NCBI RefSeq assembly: GCF_018760785.1
Contig: NZ_JAHHZO010000001.1
Location: 186,001-250,000 of the forward strand
Length of the DNA: 64,000 bases
Direction: 5' to 3'
From: Rhizobium sp. CSW-27
GTDB taxonomy: Bacteria; Pseudomonadota; Alphaproteobacteria; Rhizobiales; Rhizobiaceae
This document shows positions 27,749 to 35,434 of this stretch, in pieces. The position numbers and the translations under genes are program-made. Each line of letters begins with the position of its first letter. Positions within the stretch are counted from its first letter, which is position 1. The notes beneath the pieces were generated by a model, which was not told the origin of the DNA, ran no database searches, and worked only from the letters and a program-made list of their open reading frames with translations.

Positions 27749-28143
27749 GGCTCTCCCGCGGCAAGCGCAAACCCCTCGTCCAGCCAGCCGGTGATGCCAC
27801 CGGCCATCAGCTTGACCGGAAGCCCGAGTTCCGCAAGACGAAGAGCACCGCGTGCCGCCCCGTTGCAATGGGGGCCGGCGCAGTAGGTCACGAACAGCGT
27901 GCCTTCGGGCCAGGCCGACATGCGGTGCGCGGTGATCTTGCCATGCGGCAGGCTGATCGCCCCCGGCACGTGACCGGCGGCATAATTAGCGGGGCTGCGC
28001 ACATCGAGCAGCACGAAATCCGCGCCCTTGGCGAGCGCATCATGCACATCCCAGCAATCGGTCTCGAAGGTGAAGCTTGCAGCAAAATAGGCGCGGGCAT
28101 CCGCACTCGGGGCGGCGGCAATGGCGGTCACGGCACTGGTCAT
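27745..28143 (-). CDS. Rhodanese-like sulfurtransferase domain protein
   Basis: A single rhodanese domain in 132 residues. LLDVRSPANYAAGHVPGAI is the CH2A-type motif, and the catalytic loop TYCAGPHCNGA holds the cysteine (about 91) that would carry a persulfide. The N-terminal 30 residues (MTSAVTAIAAAPSADARAYF) are a short extension without a clear signal peptide. It diverges from a GlxA/FtrA-type regulator, a pairing recurrent in proteobacteria, which suggests that the regulator controls it. The sulfur acceptor is unknown. Confidence 0.85.
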   Translation of the reverse strand: MTSAVTAIAAAPSADARAYFAASFTFETDCWDVHDALAKGADFVLLDVRSPANYAAGHVPGAISLPHGKITAHRMSAWPEGTLFVTYCAGPHCNGAARGALRLAELGLPVKLMAGGITGWLDEGFALAAGEP

Positions 28144-28207
28144 CGATCAATCTCCAGGGATCACAGCGGCTTTCGGATAGAGCGAAATTCGGCCAATCTG
28201 CCGTGCT

Positions 28208-28219
28208 TGCCAATTGGCA
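28208..28219. promoter_or_regulatory. Perfect palindrome in the rhodanese/ftrA divergon
   Basis: TGCCAATTGGCA is a 12-bp perfect palindrome 24 nt before the ftrA ATG; a half-site-like GGCCAATCTGCC lies just upstream near 28191. It is a candidate operator for the divergent regulator. Confidence 0.45.
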
Positions 28220-28243
28220 GCTTTGACAATATGCGTAGATATC

Positions 28244-29230
28244 ATGCCAAACACGCACATCCCTCTCACTGGCCCGCTGGTCGTTGCGCTTGTCTATGAC
28301 GGGCTTTGCACCTTCGAATTCGGCATTGCCTCGGAAGTCTTCGGGCTGAGCCGACCCGAAATGGGACCGGGCTGGTATCGCTTCGCCAGCGCCGCCATCG
28401 AGAGCGGCCCGTTGCGGGCGCAGGGCGGCCTGACGGTGATGGCCGATGGCGGCGTCGATCTGATCGATCAGGCGGACATGATCGTGGTGCCCGGCTGGCG
28501 CGGCATCGACGAACCGGTGCCGGAGGCGCTGTGCGATCGCCTGCGTTTCGCCCATTCCCGAGGTGCGAGGCTCGTTTCGCTCTGCTCCGGCGCCGTCGTT
28601 CTGGTTGAAACGGGGTTGCTGGATGGGGCTGTGGCCACCACCCACTGGCGTTATGCAGACCGTCTGCGGCAAAGGCGACCACAGGTGCAGGTCGACGAGG
28701 CCTCGCTTTATCGCAGCCATGACCGTATCTTGACCGCCGCCGGCAGCGCGGCCGGCATCGATCTCCTGATCGAGATCGTCCGGCAGGATTTCGGCGCCGC
28801 GGCCGCCAATTCGGTGGCACGGCGCATCGTCATGCCCGCCCATCGCAACGGTGGGCAGGCGCAGTTCCTCGAACGCCCTGTCGCGCTGCGGCCCGGCAGC
28901 GAGATCGCCCCGCTTCTTGACCGGATCAGGACCGATCTGGCCGGCGACTGGACGATTGCCCGCATGGCCAGCACCTGCCGGATGAGCGAACGCACCTTCA
29001 TCCGCCGTTTTTTCGAAGCGACCGGCCTCTCCCCCGGCGACTGGCTGGCCACGGAACGGATGGAGCGGGCAAAACACCTGCTGTGCGAGCGGAACACGGC
29101 GATGGAAGACATTGCACGTGCCGTCGGCTTCGGCTCCGCCCATGCGCTGCGCCATCATTTCCGCAAACGGCTCGGTGTCAGCCCGACGGTCTTTCGCACC
29201 CGCTTCATGCCGGTGGAGAGCAGGGACTGA
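28244..29230 (+). CDS. ftrA: GlxA/FtrA-type AraC-family transcriptional regulator
   Basis: A 328-residue regulator with an N-terminal DJ-1/PfpI-like sensor domain (about 8-185; nucleophile-elbow-like SLCSGAVVL at about 115-123) and a C-terminal AraC/XylS DNA-binding domain with two helix-turn-helices (about 225-320, including MASTCRMSERTFIRRF and IARAVGFGSAHALRHHF). This architecture, plus the divergent rhodanese gene, fits the annotation FtrA. ATG 28244 is preferred over a start ten codons upstream, which would begin within the operator palindrome region. The ligand is unknown. Confidence 0.82.
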   Translation: MPNTHIPLTGPLVVALVYDGLCTFEFGIASEVFGLSRPEMGPGWYRFASAAIESGPLRAQGGLTVMADGGVDLIDQADMIVVPGWRGIDEPVPEALCDRLRFAHSRGARLVSLCSGAVVLVETGLLDGAVATTHWRYADRLRQRRPQVQVDEASLYRSHDRILTAAGSAAGIDLLIEIVRQDFGAAAANSVARRIVMPAHRNGGQAQFLERPVALRPGSEIAPLLDRIRTDLAGDWTIARMASTCRMSERTFIRRFFEATGLSPGDWLATERMERAKHLLCERNTAMEDIARAVGFGSAHALRHHFRKRLGVSPTVFRTRFMPVESRD

Positions 29231-29235
29231 AGACG

Positions 29236-29538
29236 TCAGAGCCCTGCGGCGCGCAGCACGGCCACCGTCAAAACACCGCCACCCGCGGCCGGCAGAAGCG
29301 GCAGGCGCAGCGCTGCAAGCGCCGTGACGAGGCAGGCCATGGTTTCCGCGGGACCGGTCGCGATGGCAGTGGGGGTGACGACCGCCATCAGCACGGCGGG
29401 CGGCACCGCCGTCAGCGCCCTTTCGACACGCGGCGTCAGAACAAAGCGACTGACGAGCAGCGCGCCGATCAGGCGGGTGAAGACGGTGGCTGCCATCATG
29501 GCAAGGATGGCGGCAAGCGTTGCCGGATCGAGCGTCAT
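29236..29538 (-). CDS. azlD: AzlD-family branched-chain amino acid exporter subunit
   Basis: Small membrane subunit of the AzlCD/YgaZH-type exporter of branched-chain amino acids and related compounds. The 100-residue protein has about three to four hydrophobic helices and the typical N-terminal segment with ATVFTRLIGA. ATG 29538 overlaps the azlC stop by four bases (ATGA), so the two are coupled. It converges on ftrA with a 5-nt gap. The substrate is assigned by family only. Confidence 0.85.
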   Translation of the reverse strand: MTLDPATLAAILAMMAATVFTRLIGALLVSRFVLTPRVERALTAVPPAVLMAVVTPTAIATGPAETMACLVTALAALRLPLLPAAGGGVLTVAVLRAAGL

Positions 29539-30236
29539 GCCGCGACCTCCTGCCGGACCGGCGCGACGAGTGCCGCGGCAAGCCCCGCCAGCGCACCGGC
29601 GGCGATGTACCAGGCGCCGGGAACAAGGCTGTGCACCGAGAGTGACGCAACCGCGCTGGCGGCGAGGATAAGGCCGGTTTCCCGTCCCTTCCAGAAGCCC
29701 ATCAGCAGCACGATGAAGACGGCCGGAAAGGCAAAATCGAGCCCGTAGACCGCAACATCGCCGAGAAGCGCGCCAAACAGCGAACCGCCAAGGCTCGCCA
29801 GCACCCAGCCGCAATAAAAAGGCAGCGCCAGACCGAGATAAAAGGCCGGCGTCAGCGGCTTTTGGCGCGCGCGCGCTTCGGCCAGCGCCCAGTTCTCGTC
29901 CGCCATCACCAGAAGCGTCGCCAGTTTCTGCCAGGGCCGGAACAGGCCAAGGCTGCGCGCCAGCGAGGCGCCCATCAGGATATGCCGCAGGTTGACGAGC
30001 AGGGCGGCAAGGCCAAGCGCGCTCCAGGAGGCGGGATGGGTCCACAGGTCCATGGCGACGAATTGCGAGCCGCCGGCAAAGACCAGCGCGCTCATCAACA
30101 CGGTTTCGAGCGGCGACAGCCCGTTGCCGGCCGCCACCGTGCCGAAGACAAAGCCGATCGGCAAAGCTGCCAGCACAAGGGGAATAATCGTGCGCGTCCC
30201 CTCAAGCAGTTCGCGCCTCACAGTGTCTGATTTCAT
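29535..30236 (-). CDS. azlC: AzlC-family branched-chain amino acid exporter subunit
   Basis: Large membrane subunit of an AzlCD exporter (LIV-E family), 233 residues with about five to six helices. Family markers are visible: LPIGFVFGTVAAGNGLSP, SALVFAGGSQFVA and VNLRHILMGASLA. The neighbouring AraC-type gene upstream in the same direction is the usual partner and probably controls the pair. The Shine-Dalgarno AGGAGG is 4-5 nt before the ATG and lies within a perfect inverted repeat (separate entry), which may restrain translation. Confidence 0.9.
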   Translation of the reverse strand: MKSDTVRRELLEGTRTIIPLVLAALPIGFVFGTVAAGNGLSPLETVLMSALVFAGGSQFVAMDLWTHPASWSALGLAALLVNLRHILMGASLARSLGLFRPWQKLATLLVMADENWALAEARARQKPLTPAFYLGLALPFYCGWVLASLGGSLFGALLGDVAVYGLDFAFPAVFIVLLMGFWKGRETGLILAASAVASLSVHSLVPGAWYIAAGALAGLAAALVAPVRQEVAA

Positions 30237-30240
30237 GAAT

Positions 30241-30259
30241 GCCTCCTGTTGCCGGAGGC
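30241..30259 (-). promoter_or_regulatory. Hairpin that can mask the azlC ribosome-binding site
   Basis: On the minus strand GCCTCC-N7-GGAGGC lies directly before azlC; the right arm is the Shine-Dalgarno sequence and the left arm is its exact complement. A 6-bp GC-rich stem would hide the site. Whether it is regulatory or chance is unknown. Confidence 0.45.
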
Positions 30260-30299
30260 TATATCCCTGCCCGTGCCTTCCGGTCTTGAAGGAAAGTGA

Positions 30300-31157
30300 T
30301 CAGGCGGCGCGGAAGACGGCAGGCGTCAGCCCCGTGCGCGCCTTGAAATGCCGTGTCAGATGCGCCTGATCGGCAAAACCGCACGCGGCGGCCGTATCGG
30401 ATGGGGTCGCACCCGCGCGCAGCAGGCGCCGGGCATGGCGGATGCGCAGATCCGTCTGGTAGGCGTGCGGCGTGATGAAATAATGTTTGCGGAAGGCGCG
30501 GATCATGTGGGCGCGGCTGAGGCCCGCCACCTTCGCCAGCGCCTGAAGGCCGATCTCCTCATCGAAATGGCTGGCGATATAGTCCTTCACCCGGCGCATG
30601 GCGAGCGGCTCCTGGTAATCGGGCGCGCGGATGATCTCGCTGCCGTGGCGGGCAAACATGGTGGCGAGCACGCCGTACATGGCCTCCTCGCCCTCCAGCG
30701 CCGTGCCCTCCTCGATCGCACGATGCGCCCGGTTGAAGGCGGCAGCCAGTGGCCGGTCGGTCAGCAACTGCCGGGCAAAACTCGGAGAGCCATGGAAGAC
30801 GCGCCCCGTCATGTCCTCTATGATATCGGTCAGCACGCCCATGTCGGGATAGATCATCCGGTAACGATACCCCTCCGGCGCGCCGGGCTGGCCGTCATGC
30901 ACTTCACCCGGATTGATGAGGTAGAGCGCGCCGGGGCCGGTATGCTCGCGCTCGCCGCGGATCATCGCCACCTGGCAGCCGTTCTCGATCGCGCCGATCG
31001 AAAACGTGTCGTGCGAATGCGGGGAAAATTCGTGCGTGATGAAGGAGGCCGTCAGGCATTCCATGTCGTGGAAACGCCTGTCGCGCCAGAAACGGGTCTT
31101 TTCCGTCATCGAAACAGGCGTCGCCTCGGCGGCCTGCTGCTGCGATACATTGTGCAT
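30300..31157 (-). CDS. AraC-family regulator linked to azlCD
   Basis: A 285-residue regulator with an N-terminal cupin-like AraC ligand domain (about 40-150; HEFSPHSHDTFSIG) and a C-terminal pair of helix-turn-helices (about 190-283; LQALAKVAGLSRAHMIRAF and DTAAACGFADQAHLTRHF). AraC proteins of this type lie next to azlCD in many proteobacteria and presumably respond to an amino acid or analogue. It lies 63 nt upstream of azlC in the same direction, so the three genes may be one operon. Its promoter is shared with or adjacent to that of alr in 31158-31383. Confidence 0.85.
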   Translation of the reverse strand: MHNVSQQQAAEATPVSMTEKTRFWRDRRFHDMECLTASFITHEFSPHSHDTFSIGAIENGCQVAMIRGEREHTGPGALYLINPGEVHDGQPGAPEGYRYRMIYPDMGVLTDIIEDMTGRVFHGSPSFARQLLTDRPLAAAFNRAHRAIEEGTALEGEEAMYGVLATMFARHGSEIIRAPDYQEPLAMRRVKDYIASHFDEEIGLQALAKVAGLSRAHMIRAFRKHYFITPHAYQTDLRIRHARRLLRAGATPSDTAAACGFADQAHLTRHFKARTGLTPAVFRAA

Positions 31158-31383
31158 GCACCAAGCTTAATACGCCCCGGCGCCGTCGTCTTGAACAAAA
31201 GTGATCGCCGCCGTTCTGCCTCCTCGCCTGAGGCACCGGGCAAGGGATGCGGCGCGCCTGTGCGAAGAATTCACCGGATCATCATTTTCGCGCCGGATAA
31301 AAATCGATAGGGTCCGCCCGGTGGGTTCATCGGCTCCTGGCGCTGATTCCGGCCCCGCCCATCAAGGACGAAGGAATAGTGTG

Positions 31384-32553
31384 ATGACAGACGGACGCGA
31401 CGACCTGCCGGATACAGATCCCTTCGAAGCGGCCCCGCTCCGTCTCACCGTCAATCTGGAGGCGCTGGCGGAGAACTGGCGCGACTTGGCACGCCGCTCC
31501 GGCCGGGCACGCACCGGTGCCGTGGTGAAGGCCGATGCCTATGGGCTCGGCATCGAGGATTGCGGGCTGACGCTCTACGAGGCGGGCGCGCGGGATTTCT
31601 TCGTGGCCGCCGCCAGCGAAGGCGAGACGCTGCGCGCCTATGCGCCGGAAGCGCGGATCTTCGTGCTGTCCGGCATCTGGCTGGGCCAGGAAGCGACCTT
31701 CTTCGACAGCGATCTGGTTCCCGTTCTGGCCTCCGAGGAACAGCTGGCCTTCTGGATGTCGGTTCTTTCCGAGCGAGGCCCCTACCCTTGCGCGCTGCAG
31801 GTCGATACCGGCTTCAACCGGCTGGGGCTCTCCGTCGACGAGGCGCTGGCGCTGGCAGGCGATGTCTCACGCCCGACGAGCTTCGAACCGGTTCTCATCC
31901 TTTCCCATCTGCACAGCGGCGACGCACCGGACGCCGACGGCAACCGCCAGCAGCTCGCCCTCTTTCGCCAGGTGAGCGCTGCCTATGACGGGACGGAAGC
32001 GAGCCTCTCGGCCTCGGCCGGCATTTTCCTCGGACCGGACTATCACTTCGACCTGACACGGCCGGGCATTGCCCTTTACGGCGGGCAGGCAGCCCTGGGC
32101 ATGGACAATCCGATGCGTCCGGTGGCTACCGCCGAAGCACGCATCGTGCAGATCCGCGAGGCAAGGGCGGGCGAGACCGTCAGCTATGGCGGAACGCACC
32201 GCCTCGCCCGCGACAGCCGGCTGGCCATTGCCGCGGTCGGCTATGCCGATGGCTACCTGCGCAATCTTTCGGGCAGCGGGGTGCCCCTGCGTTCCGCGGT
32301 GCCGGCCGGTGCCTTCGGCTTCCTTGCCGGGCAGCGCGTGCCCGTCATCGGCCGCATCACCATGGACCTCACCATTTTCGACGTGACGGACCTGCCGCCT
32401 AATGCAATCCATGCCGGGGATTACATCGAACTGTTCGGGCCGAACATGGCACTTGACACGGTGGCCGCGGCTGCCGGCACGATCGGCTACGAACTCCTGA
32501 CCAGCCTCGGGCTTCGCTACGAGCGACGCTGCCTCGGCGAAGGCGAGATCTGA
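31384..32553 (+). CDS. alr: Alanine racemase
   Basis: PLP-dependent interconversion of L- and D-alanine for peptidoglycan. The 389-residue protein has the PLP lysine in AVVKADAYGLG (about 46) and the catalytic tyrosine region ETVSYGGTHR in the C-terminal domain, as well as GRITMDLTIFDVT. ATG 31384 is chosen because GAAGGA lies 8 nt before it; the adjacent GTG at 31381 is too close. It diverges from the AraC gene. One alr copy is seen here; whether it is the biosynthetic or catabolic enzyme cannot be decided. Confidence 0.93.
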   Translation: MTDGRDDLPDTDPFEAAPLRLTVNLEALAENWRDLARRSGRARTGAVVKADAYGLGIEDCGLTLYEAGARDFFVAAASEGETLRAYAPEARIFVLSGIWLGQEATFFDSDLVPVLASEEQLAFWMSVLSERGPYPCALQVDTGFNRLGLSVDEALALAGDVSRPTSFEPVLILSHLHSGDAPDADGNRQQLALFRQVSAAYDGTEASLSASAGIFLGPDYHFDLTRPGIALYGGQAALGMDNPMRPVATAEARIVQIREARAGETVSYGGTHRLARDSRLAIAAVGYADGYLRNLSGSGVPLRSAVPAGAFGFLAGQRVPVIGRITMDLTIFDVTDLPPNAIHAGDYIELFGPNMALDTVAAAAGTIGYELLTSLGLRYERRCLGEGEI

Positions 32554-32569
32554 GCCTTTTCTTCCCCTC

Positions 32570-32598
32570 TGGTCAGGGCGCACAGGCTGCGTTATAAG
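32570..32598 (+). promoter_or_regulatory. Probable parDE promoter
   Basis: TGGTCA and TATAAG separated by 17 nt, ending 19 nt before the parD ATG. It suggests that the toxin-antitoxin pair has its own transcript, not only readthrough from alr. Confidence 0.5.
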
Positions 32599-32617
32599 AG
32601 AACAAAAGGAGATCGAA

Positions 32618-32875
32618 ATGACCGAGATCCACCTGACCGAAGAAGAACAGGCCTTCATCGACGCGAAGCTGCGCAGCGGTGTCTACCGAAGCGCCGAGGA
32701 CGTGGTGCGGGCGGGGCTACGGTTGCTGGGTCGTGACGATGAGCAGGTTCGGCGAGCTATCGATGCCGCGGATGCCCAGATCGCGGCTGGTGAGATCCTG
32801 CCGTTCCAAAGCGCTGATGTCGTCGCCGATTCGATCATCGAACGGGGGATGCGCCGATTAAACCGAAAAAGCTGA
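32618..32875 (+). CDS. parD: ParD-family antitoxin
   Basis: Type II antitoxin of 85 residues. The N-terminal half (LTEEEQAFIDAKLRSGVYRSAEDVVRAGL) has the ribbon-helix-helix form used for DNA binding and autorepression; the C-terminal half (about 45-85) would wrap the toxin. AAAAGGAGATCGAA gives a strong ribosome-binding site before the ATG. Its stop lies inside the parE reading region. It is inserted between alr and radA, genes that are otherwise housekeeping neighbours, which points to a mobile or recently gained module. Confidence 0.85.
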   Translation: MTEIHLTEEEQAFIDAKLRSGVYRSAEDVVRAGLRLLGRDDEQVRRAIDAADAQIAAGEILPFQSADVVADSIIERGMRRLNRKS

Positions 32876-33174
32876 TCTACACGCGGCTTGCGGATCAGGA
32901 CCTTGTCGACATCTTTGTCCACATTGGTGAAAGTGACATCATCGCAGCAAGCCGTTTTGTGCGCCAATTGACCAGCAAGATCGAATGGACAGCCGCGAGC
33001 GGCTTTCCCGGTGTTCCACGCGATGACCTGCGCAGCGGCTTGAAGGCGCTGCCATTTCACAGACGCTGCATTTACTTCCGCGCGACTGCGACGGAGGTGA
33101 TCATCCTGCGCGTTTTACACGGCCACCAGAACCTCCCGGCCGACCTCTTTTCCGAAGAACAACAAGAAGACTGA
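32857..33174 (+). CDS. parE: ParE-family toxin with no canonical start codon
   Basis: RelE/ParE-superfamily toxin, about 105 residues: KPKKLIYTRLADQDLVDIF at the N terminus, then a helix, RDDLRSGLKALPFHRRCIYF and the C-terminal EVIILRVLHGHQN strand. ParE toxins generally poison DNA gyrase. The homologous region begins at about 32857, but the codon there is ATT; no ATG, GTG or TTG occurs in this frame until GTG 32959, which would delete the first third. GGGGGA lies 7 nt before the ATT, so it may be a rare ATT start or a mutated ATG that silences the toxin. It overlaps parD by 19 nt and ends 7 nt before radA. Confidence 0.7.
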   Translation: MKPKKLIYTRLADQDLVDIFVHIGESDIIAASRFVRQLTSKIEWTAASGFPGVPRDDLRSGLKALPFHRRCIYFRATATEVIILRVLHGHQNLPADLFSEEQQED

Positions 33175-33181
33175 TCTTTCG

Positions 33182-34585
33182 ATGGCAAAACCCAAGACCC
33201 AATTCGTGTGCCAGAACTGCGGCACGGTGCATACCCGCTGGGCCGGCAAGTGCGATGGCTGCGGCGAGTGGAACACCATTGTTGAAGAAGATCCGATGGG
33301 CGGCATCGGCAGCGGACCGGGGAAGACGCCGAAGAAGGGCCGCCCGGTTGCCCTCACCACGCTGTCCGGCGAAACAGAGGAAGCGCCGCGCGTGCAGACC
33401 GGCATCAGCGAACTCGACCGGGTGACGGGCGGCGGCTTCGTGCGCGGCTCGGCCGTACTGGTCGGCGGCGATCCGGGCATCGGCAAGTCGACGCTTCTGA
33501 TGCAGGCGGCGGCAGCCCTTGCACGCCGCGGCCATCGGATCATCTATGTGTCTGGTGAAGAGGCAGTGGCGCAGGTGCGGCTGAGAGCCCAGCGCCTGGG
33601 TGCGGCCAATACCGACGTGCTGCTCGCCGCCGAAACCAATGTCGAGGACATCCTGGCGACGCTTGCCGAAGGCAGGCGGCCGGACCTGGTGATCATCGAT
33701 TCCATCCAGACGCTCTGGAGCGATACCGCCGATTCCGCACCGGGCACGGTGACCCAGGTGCGCACCGGCGTTCAGGCGATGATCCGATTTGCCAAGCAGA
33801 CGGGTGCCGCCATGGTGCTGGTCGGCCATGTGACCAAGGAGGGCCAGATCGCCGGCCCCCGCGTCGTCGAGCACATGGTCGATGCGGTTCTCTATTTCGA
33901 GGGCGATCGCGGCCACCATTACCGCATCCTGCGCACGGTGAAGAACCGTTTCGGGCCGACCGACGAGATCGGCGTGTTCGAAATGTCGGACAAGGGCCTG
34001 CGCGAGGTTTCCAACCCCTCCGAACTCTTCCTCGGCGAGCGTAATGCCAAGGCGCCGGGGGCTGCCGTGTTTGCCGGCATGGAAGGCACGCGCCCGGTGC
34101 TGGTGGAGGTGCAGGCCCTTGTCGCCCCCACCTCGCTCGGCACGCCGCGCCGGGCCGTCGTCGGCTGGGATTCGGCGCGCCTTTCGATGATTCTCGCGGT
34201 GCTGGAAGCCCATTGCGGCGTGCGTCTTGGCCAGCATGACGTTTATTTGAACGTGGCGGGCGGCTACCGCATCTCGGAACCAGCCGCCGACGTGGCGGTG
34301 GCCGCAGCGCTTGTCTCCTCGCTTGCCGCCGCCCCCCTGCCCTCCGAGCGGGTCTATTTCGGCGAGGTCAGCCTGTCAGGGGCGGTGCGTCCCGTCTCGC
34401 AGACGGCGCAGCGCCTCAAGGAAGCCGAAAAGCTGGGTTTTTCTTCCGCCATGCTGCCCGCCTCCTCGGCCGAGATCCCGAAGGGCGGCCGCAAGGGCTG
34501 GAGCGAAATCGAAGGCCTGCCCGATCTGGTGGTGGAAATCGCCGGGTCGATGAGGAAGCTGGGGAAAGCAGAGGAGGAGGATTGA
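33182..34585 (+). CDS. radA: DNA repair protein RadA
   Basis: RecA-related ATPase that drives branch migration in recombination and repair. The 467-residue protein has an N-terminal C4 zinc finger (CQNCG and CDGCG, about 9-30), Walker A GGDPGIGKST (about 98-107), the RadA-specific KNRFGPTDEIGVFEM motif (about 255-269), and a C-terminal Lon-like domain with VNVAGGYRI-type sequence (here LNVAGGYRISEPAAD). ATG 33182 lies 7 nt after parE, so part of its 5' signals is in the toxin gene. Confidence 0.96.
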   Translation: MAKPKTQFVCQNCGTVHTRWAGKCDGCGEWNTIVEEDPMGGIGSGPGKTPKKGRPVALTTLSGETEEAPRVQTGISELDRVTGGGFVRGSAVLVGGDPGIGKSTLLMQAAAALARRGHRIIYVSGEEAVAQVRLRAQRLGAANTDVLLAAETNVEDILATLAEGRRPDLVIIDSIQTLWSDTADSAPGTVTQVRTGVQAMIRFAKQTGAAMVLVGHVTKEGQIAGPRVVEHMVDAVLYFEGDRGHHYRILRTVKNRFGPTDEIGVFEMSDKGLREVSNPSELFLGERNAKAPGAAVFAGMEGTRPVLVEVQALVAPTSLGTPRRAVVGWDSARLSMILAVLEAHCGVRLGQHDVYLNVAGGYRISEPAADVAVAAALVSSLAAAPLPSERVYFGEVSLSGAVRPVSQTAQRLKEAEKLGFSSAMLPASSAEIPKGGRKGWSEIEGLPDLVVEIAGSMRKLGKAEEED

Positions 34586-34712
34586 TCTTTTCCCCGCCGT
34601 CTCCCTGTTGTAAGAGGTGCGCCACAGGCCGCAAGGGTTAAGCAAATCCTGCCGCCACCCGTCTCAGGGGTCATTCTGGCGCAGCCAGATCAGTCTTGGA
34701 GTGAGTTCGTTC

Positions 34713-35303
34713 ATGCCCATCACGATTTTCGACGGCATTGTCATTGGCGTCACACTGTTTTCGGCGGTGCTCGCCATGGTGCGCGGCTTCTCCCGCGAGG
34801 TGCTGTCGATTGCCAGCTGGGCAGGTTCGATTACCGCAGCCTACTATCTCTACCCGCTGCTTCTGCCCTATGCCAAGAACTATACCACCGATGACCGCAT
34901 CGCGATTGCAGGTTCCGTGGTGCTGATCTTCTTCATCGCGCTTGTCATCATCACCTTCATCACCACGCGCATTGCCGATTTCATCATCGACAGCCGCATC
35001 GGCGCGTTGGACCGGGCGCTTGGCTTCGTCTTCGGCGTGGCGCGCGGCGTGCTGCTTCTGGTCGTGGCGGTGGCGTTCTGGAACTGGCTGGTCGGTGCGC
35101 AGGCGCAGCCGGCCTGGGTCACCCAGTCGAAATCCAAGCCCTTCCTGGATACGCTGGTCGCACGCCTGGAAGCCGTGCTGCCGGAAAACATCGAACAGCA
35201 GGCGCGCAGCCGCCTTCTCGGCAAGAGCGCTCCGGCGCCGGGCAGCGAGACGGAAGCCGCCCCCTCCGACGAGGCCCCGGCACCGAGTGTGACAAATAAT
35301 TGA
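34713..35303 (+). CDS. cvpA: CvpA family membrane protein
   Basis: CvpA-family inner-membrane protein, named for colicin V production and often found before purF; its molecular role is unsettled. The 196-residue product has four hydrophobic helices (about 5-22, 28-45, 62-84 and 101-121) and a polar C-terminal tail rich in Ala, Pro and Glu ending SVTNN. ATG 34713 follows TTGGAGTGAG. The cvpA-purF order is the same as in E. coli. Confidence 0.9.
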   Translation: MPITIFDGIVIGVTLFSAVLAMVRGFSREVLSIASWAGSITAAYYLYPLLLPYAKNYTTDDRIAIAGSVVLIFFIALVIITFITTRIADFIIDSRIGALDRALGFVFGVARGVLLLVVAVAFWNWLVGAQAQPAWVTQSKSKPFLDTLVARLEAVLPENIEQQARSRLLGKSAPAPGSETEAAPSDEAPAPSVTNN

Positions 35304-35338
35304 CGCTTTGTTGCTCTTCTAAGGGAAGCCAAGCGTCA
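35301..35338 (+). promoter_or_regulatory. Inverted repeat in the cvpA-purF gap
   Basis: TGACGCTT and AAGCGTCA are perfect 8-bp inverted arms separated by 22 nt, overlapping the cvpA stop and lying about 100 nt before purF. No T run follows, so it is not an ordinary terminator; it could be a leader structure or operator. Confidence 0.3.
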
Positions 35339-35434
35339 CCACTTGTGCTATAGCGCGCCAGACAAGGCCGGATACGGGAAGCCCCTCTCCGGCCTCTTTC
35401 AGTTTTCTGACCAAGCTCCAAGGACCTGCAGACC

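Noticed and set aside
27380..31380. Defence island around dnaB (MazG, rhodanese, regulators)
   Set aside because: The genes are of known metabolic or transport families on alternating strands; nothing resembles a nuclease, sensor or effector pair beyond parDE.
35304..35434. Purine riboswitch or strong sigma70 promoter before purF
   Set aside because: A TATAGC hexamer at 35349 lacks a matching -35 box, and no purine-aptamer pattern is visible.
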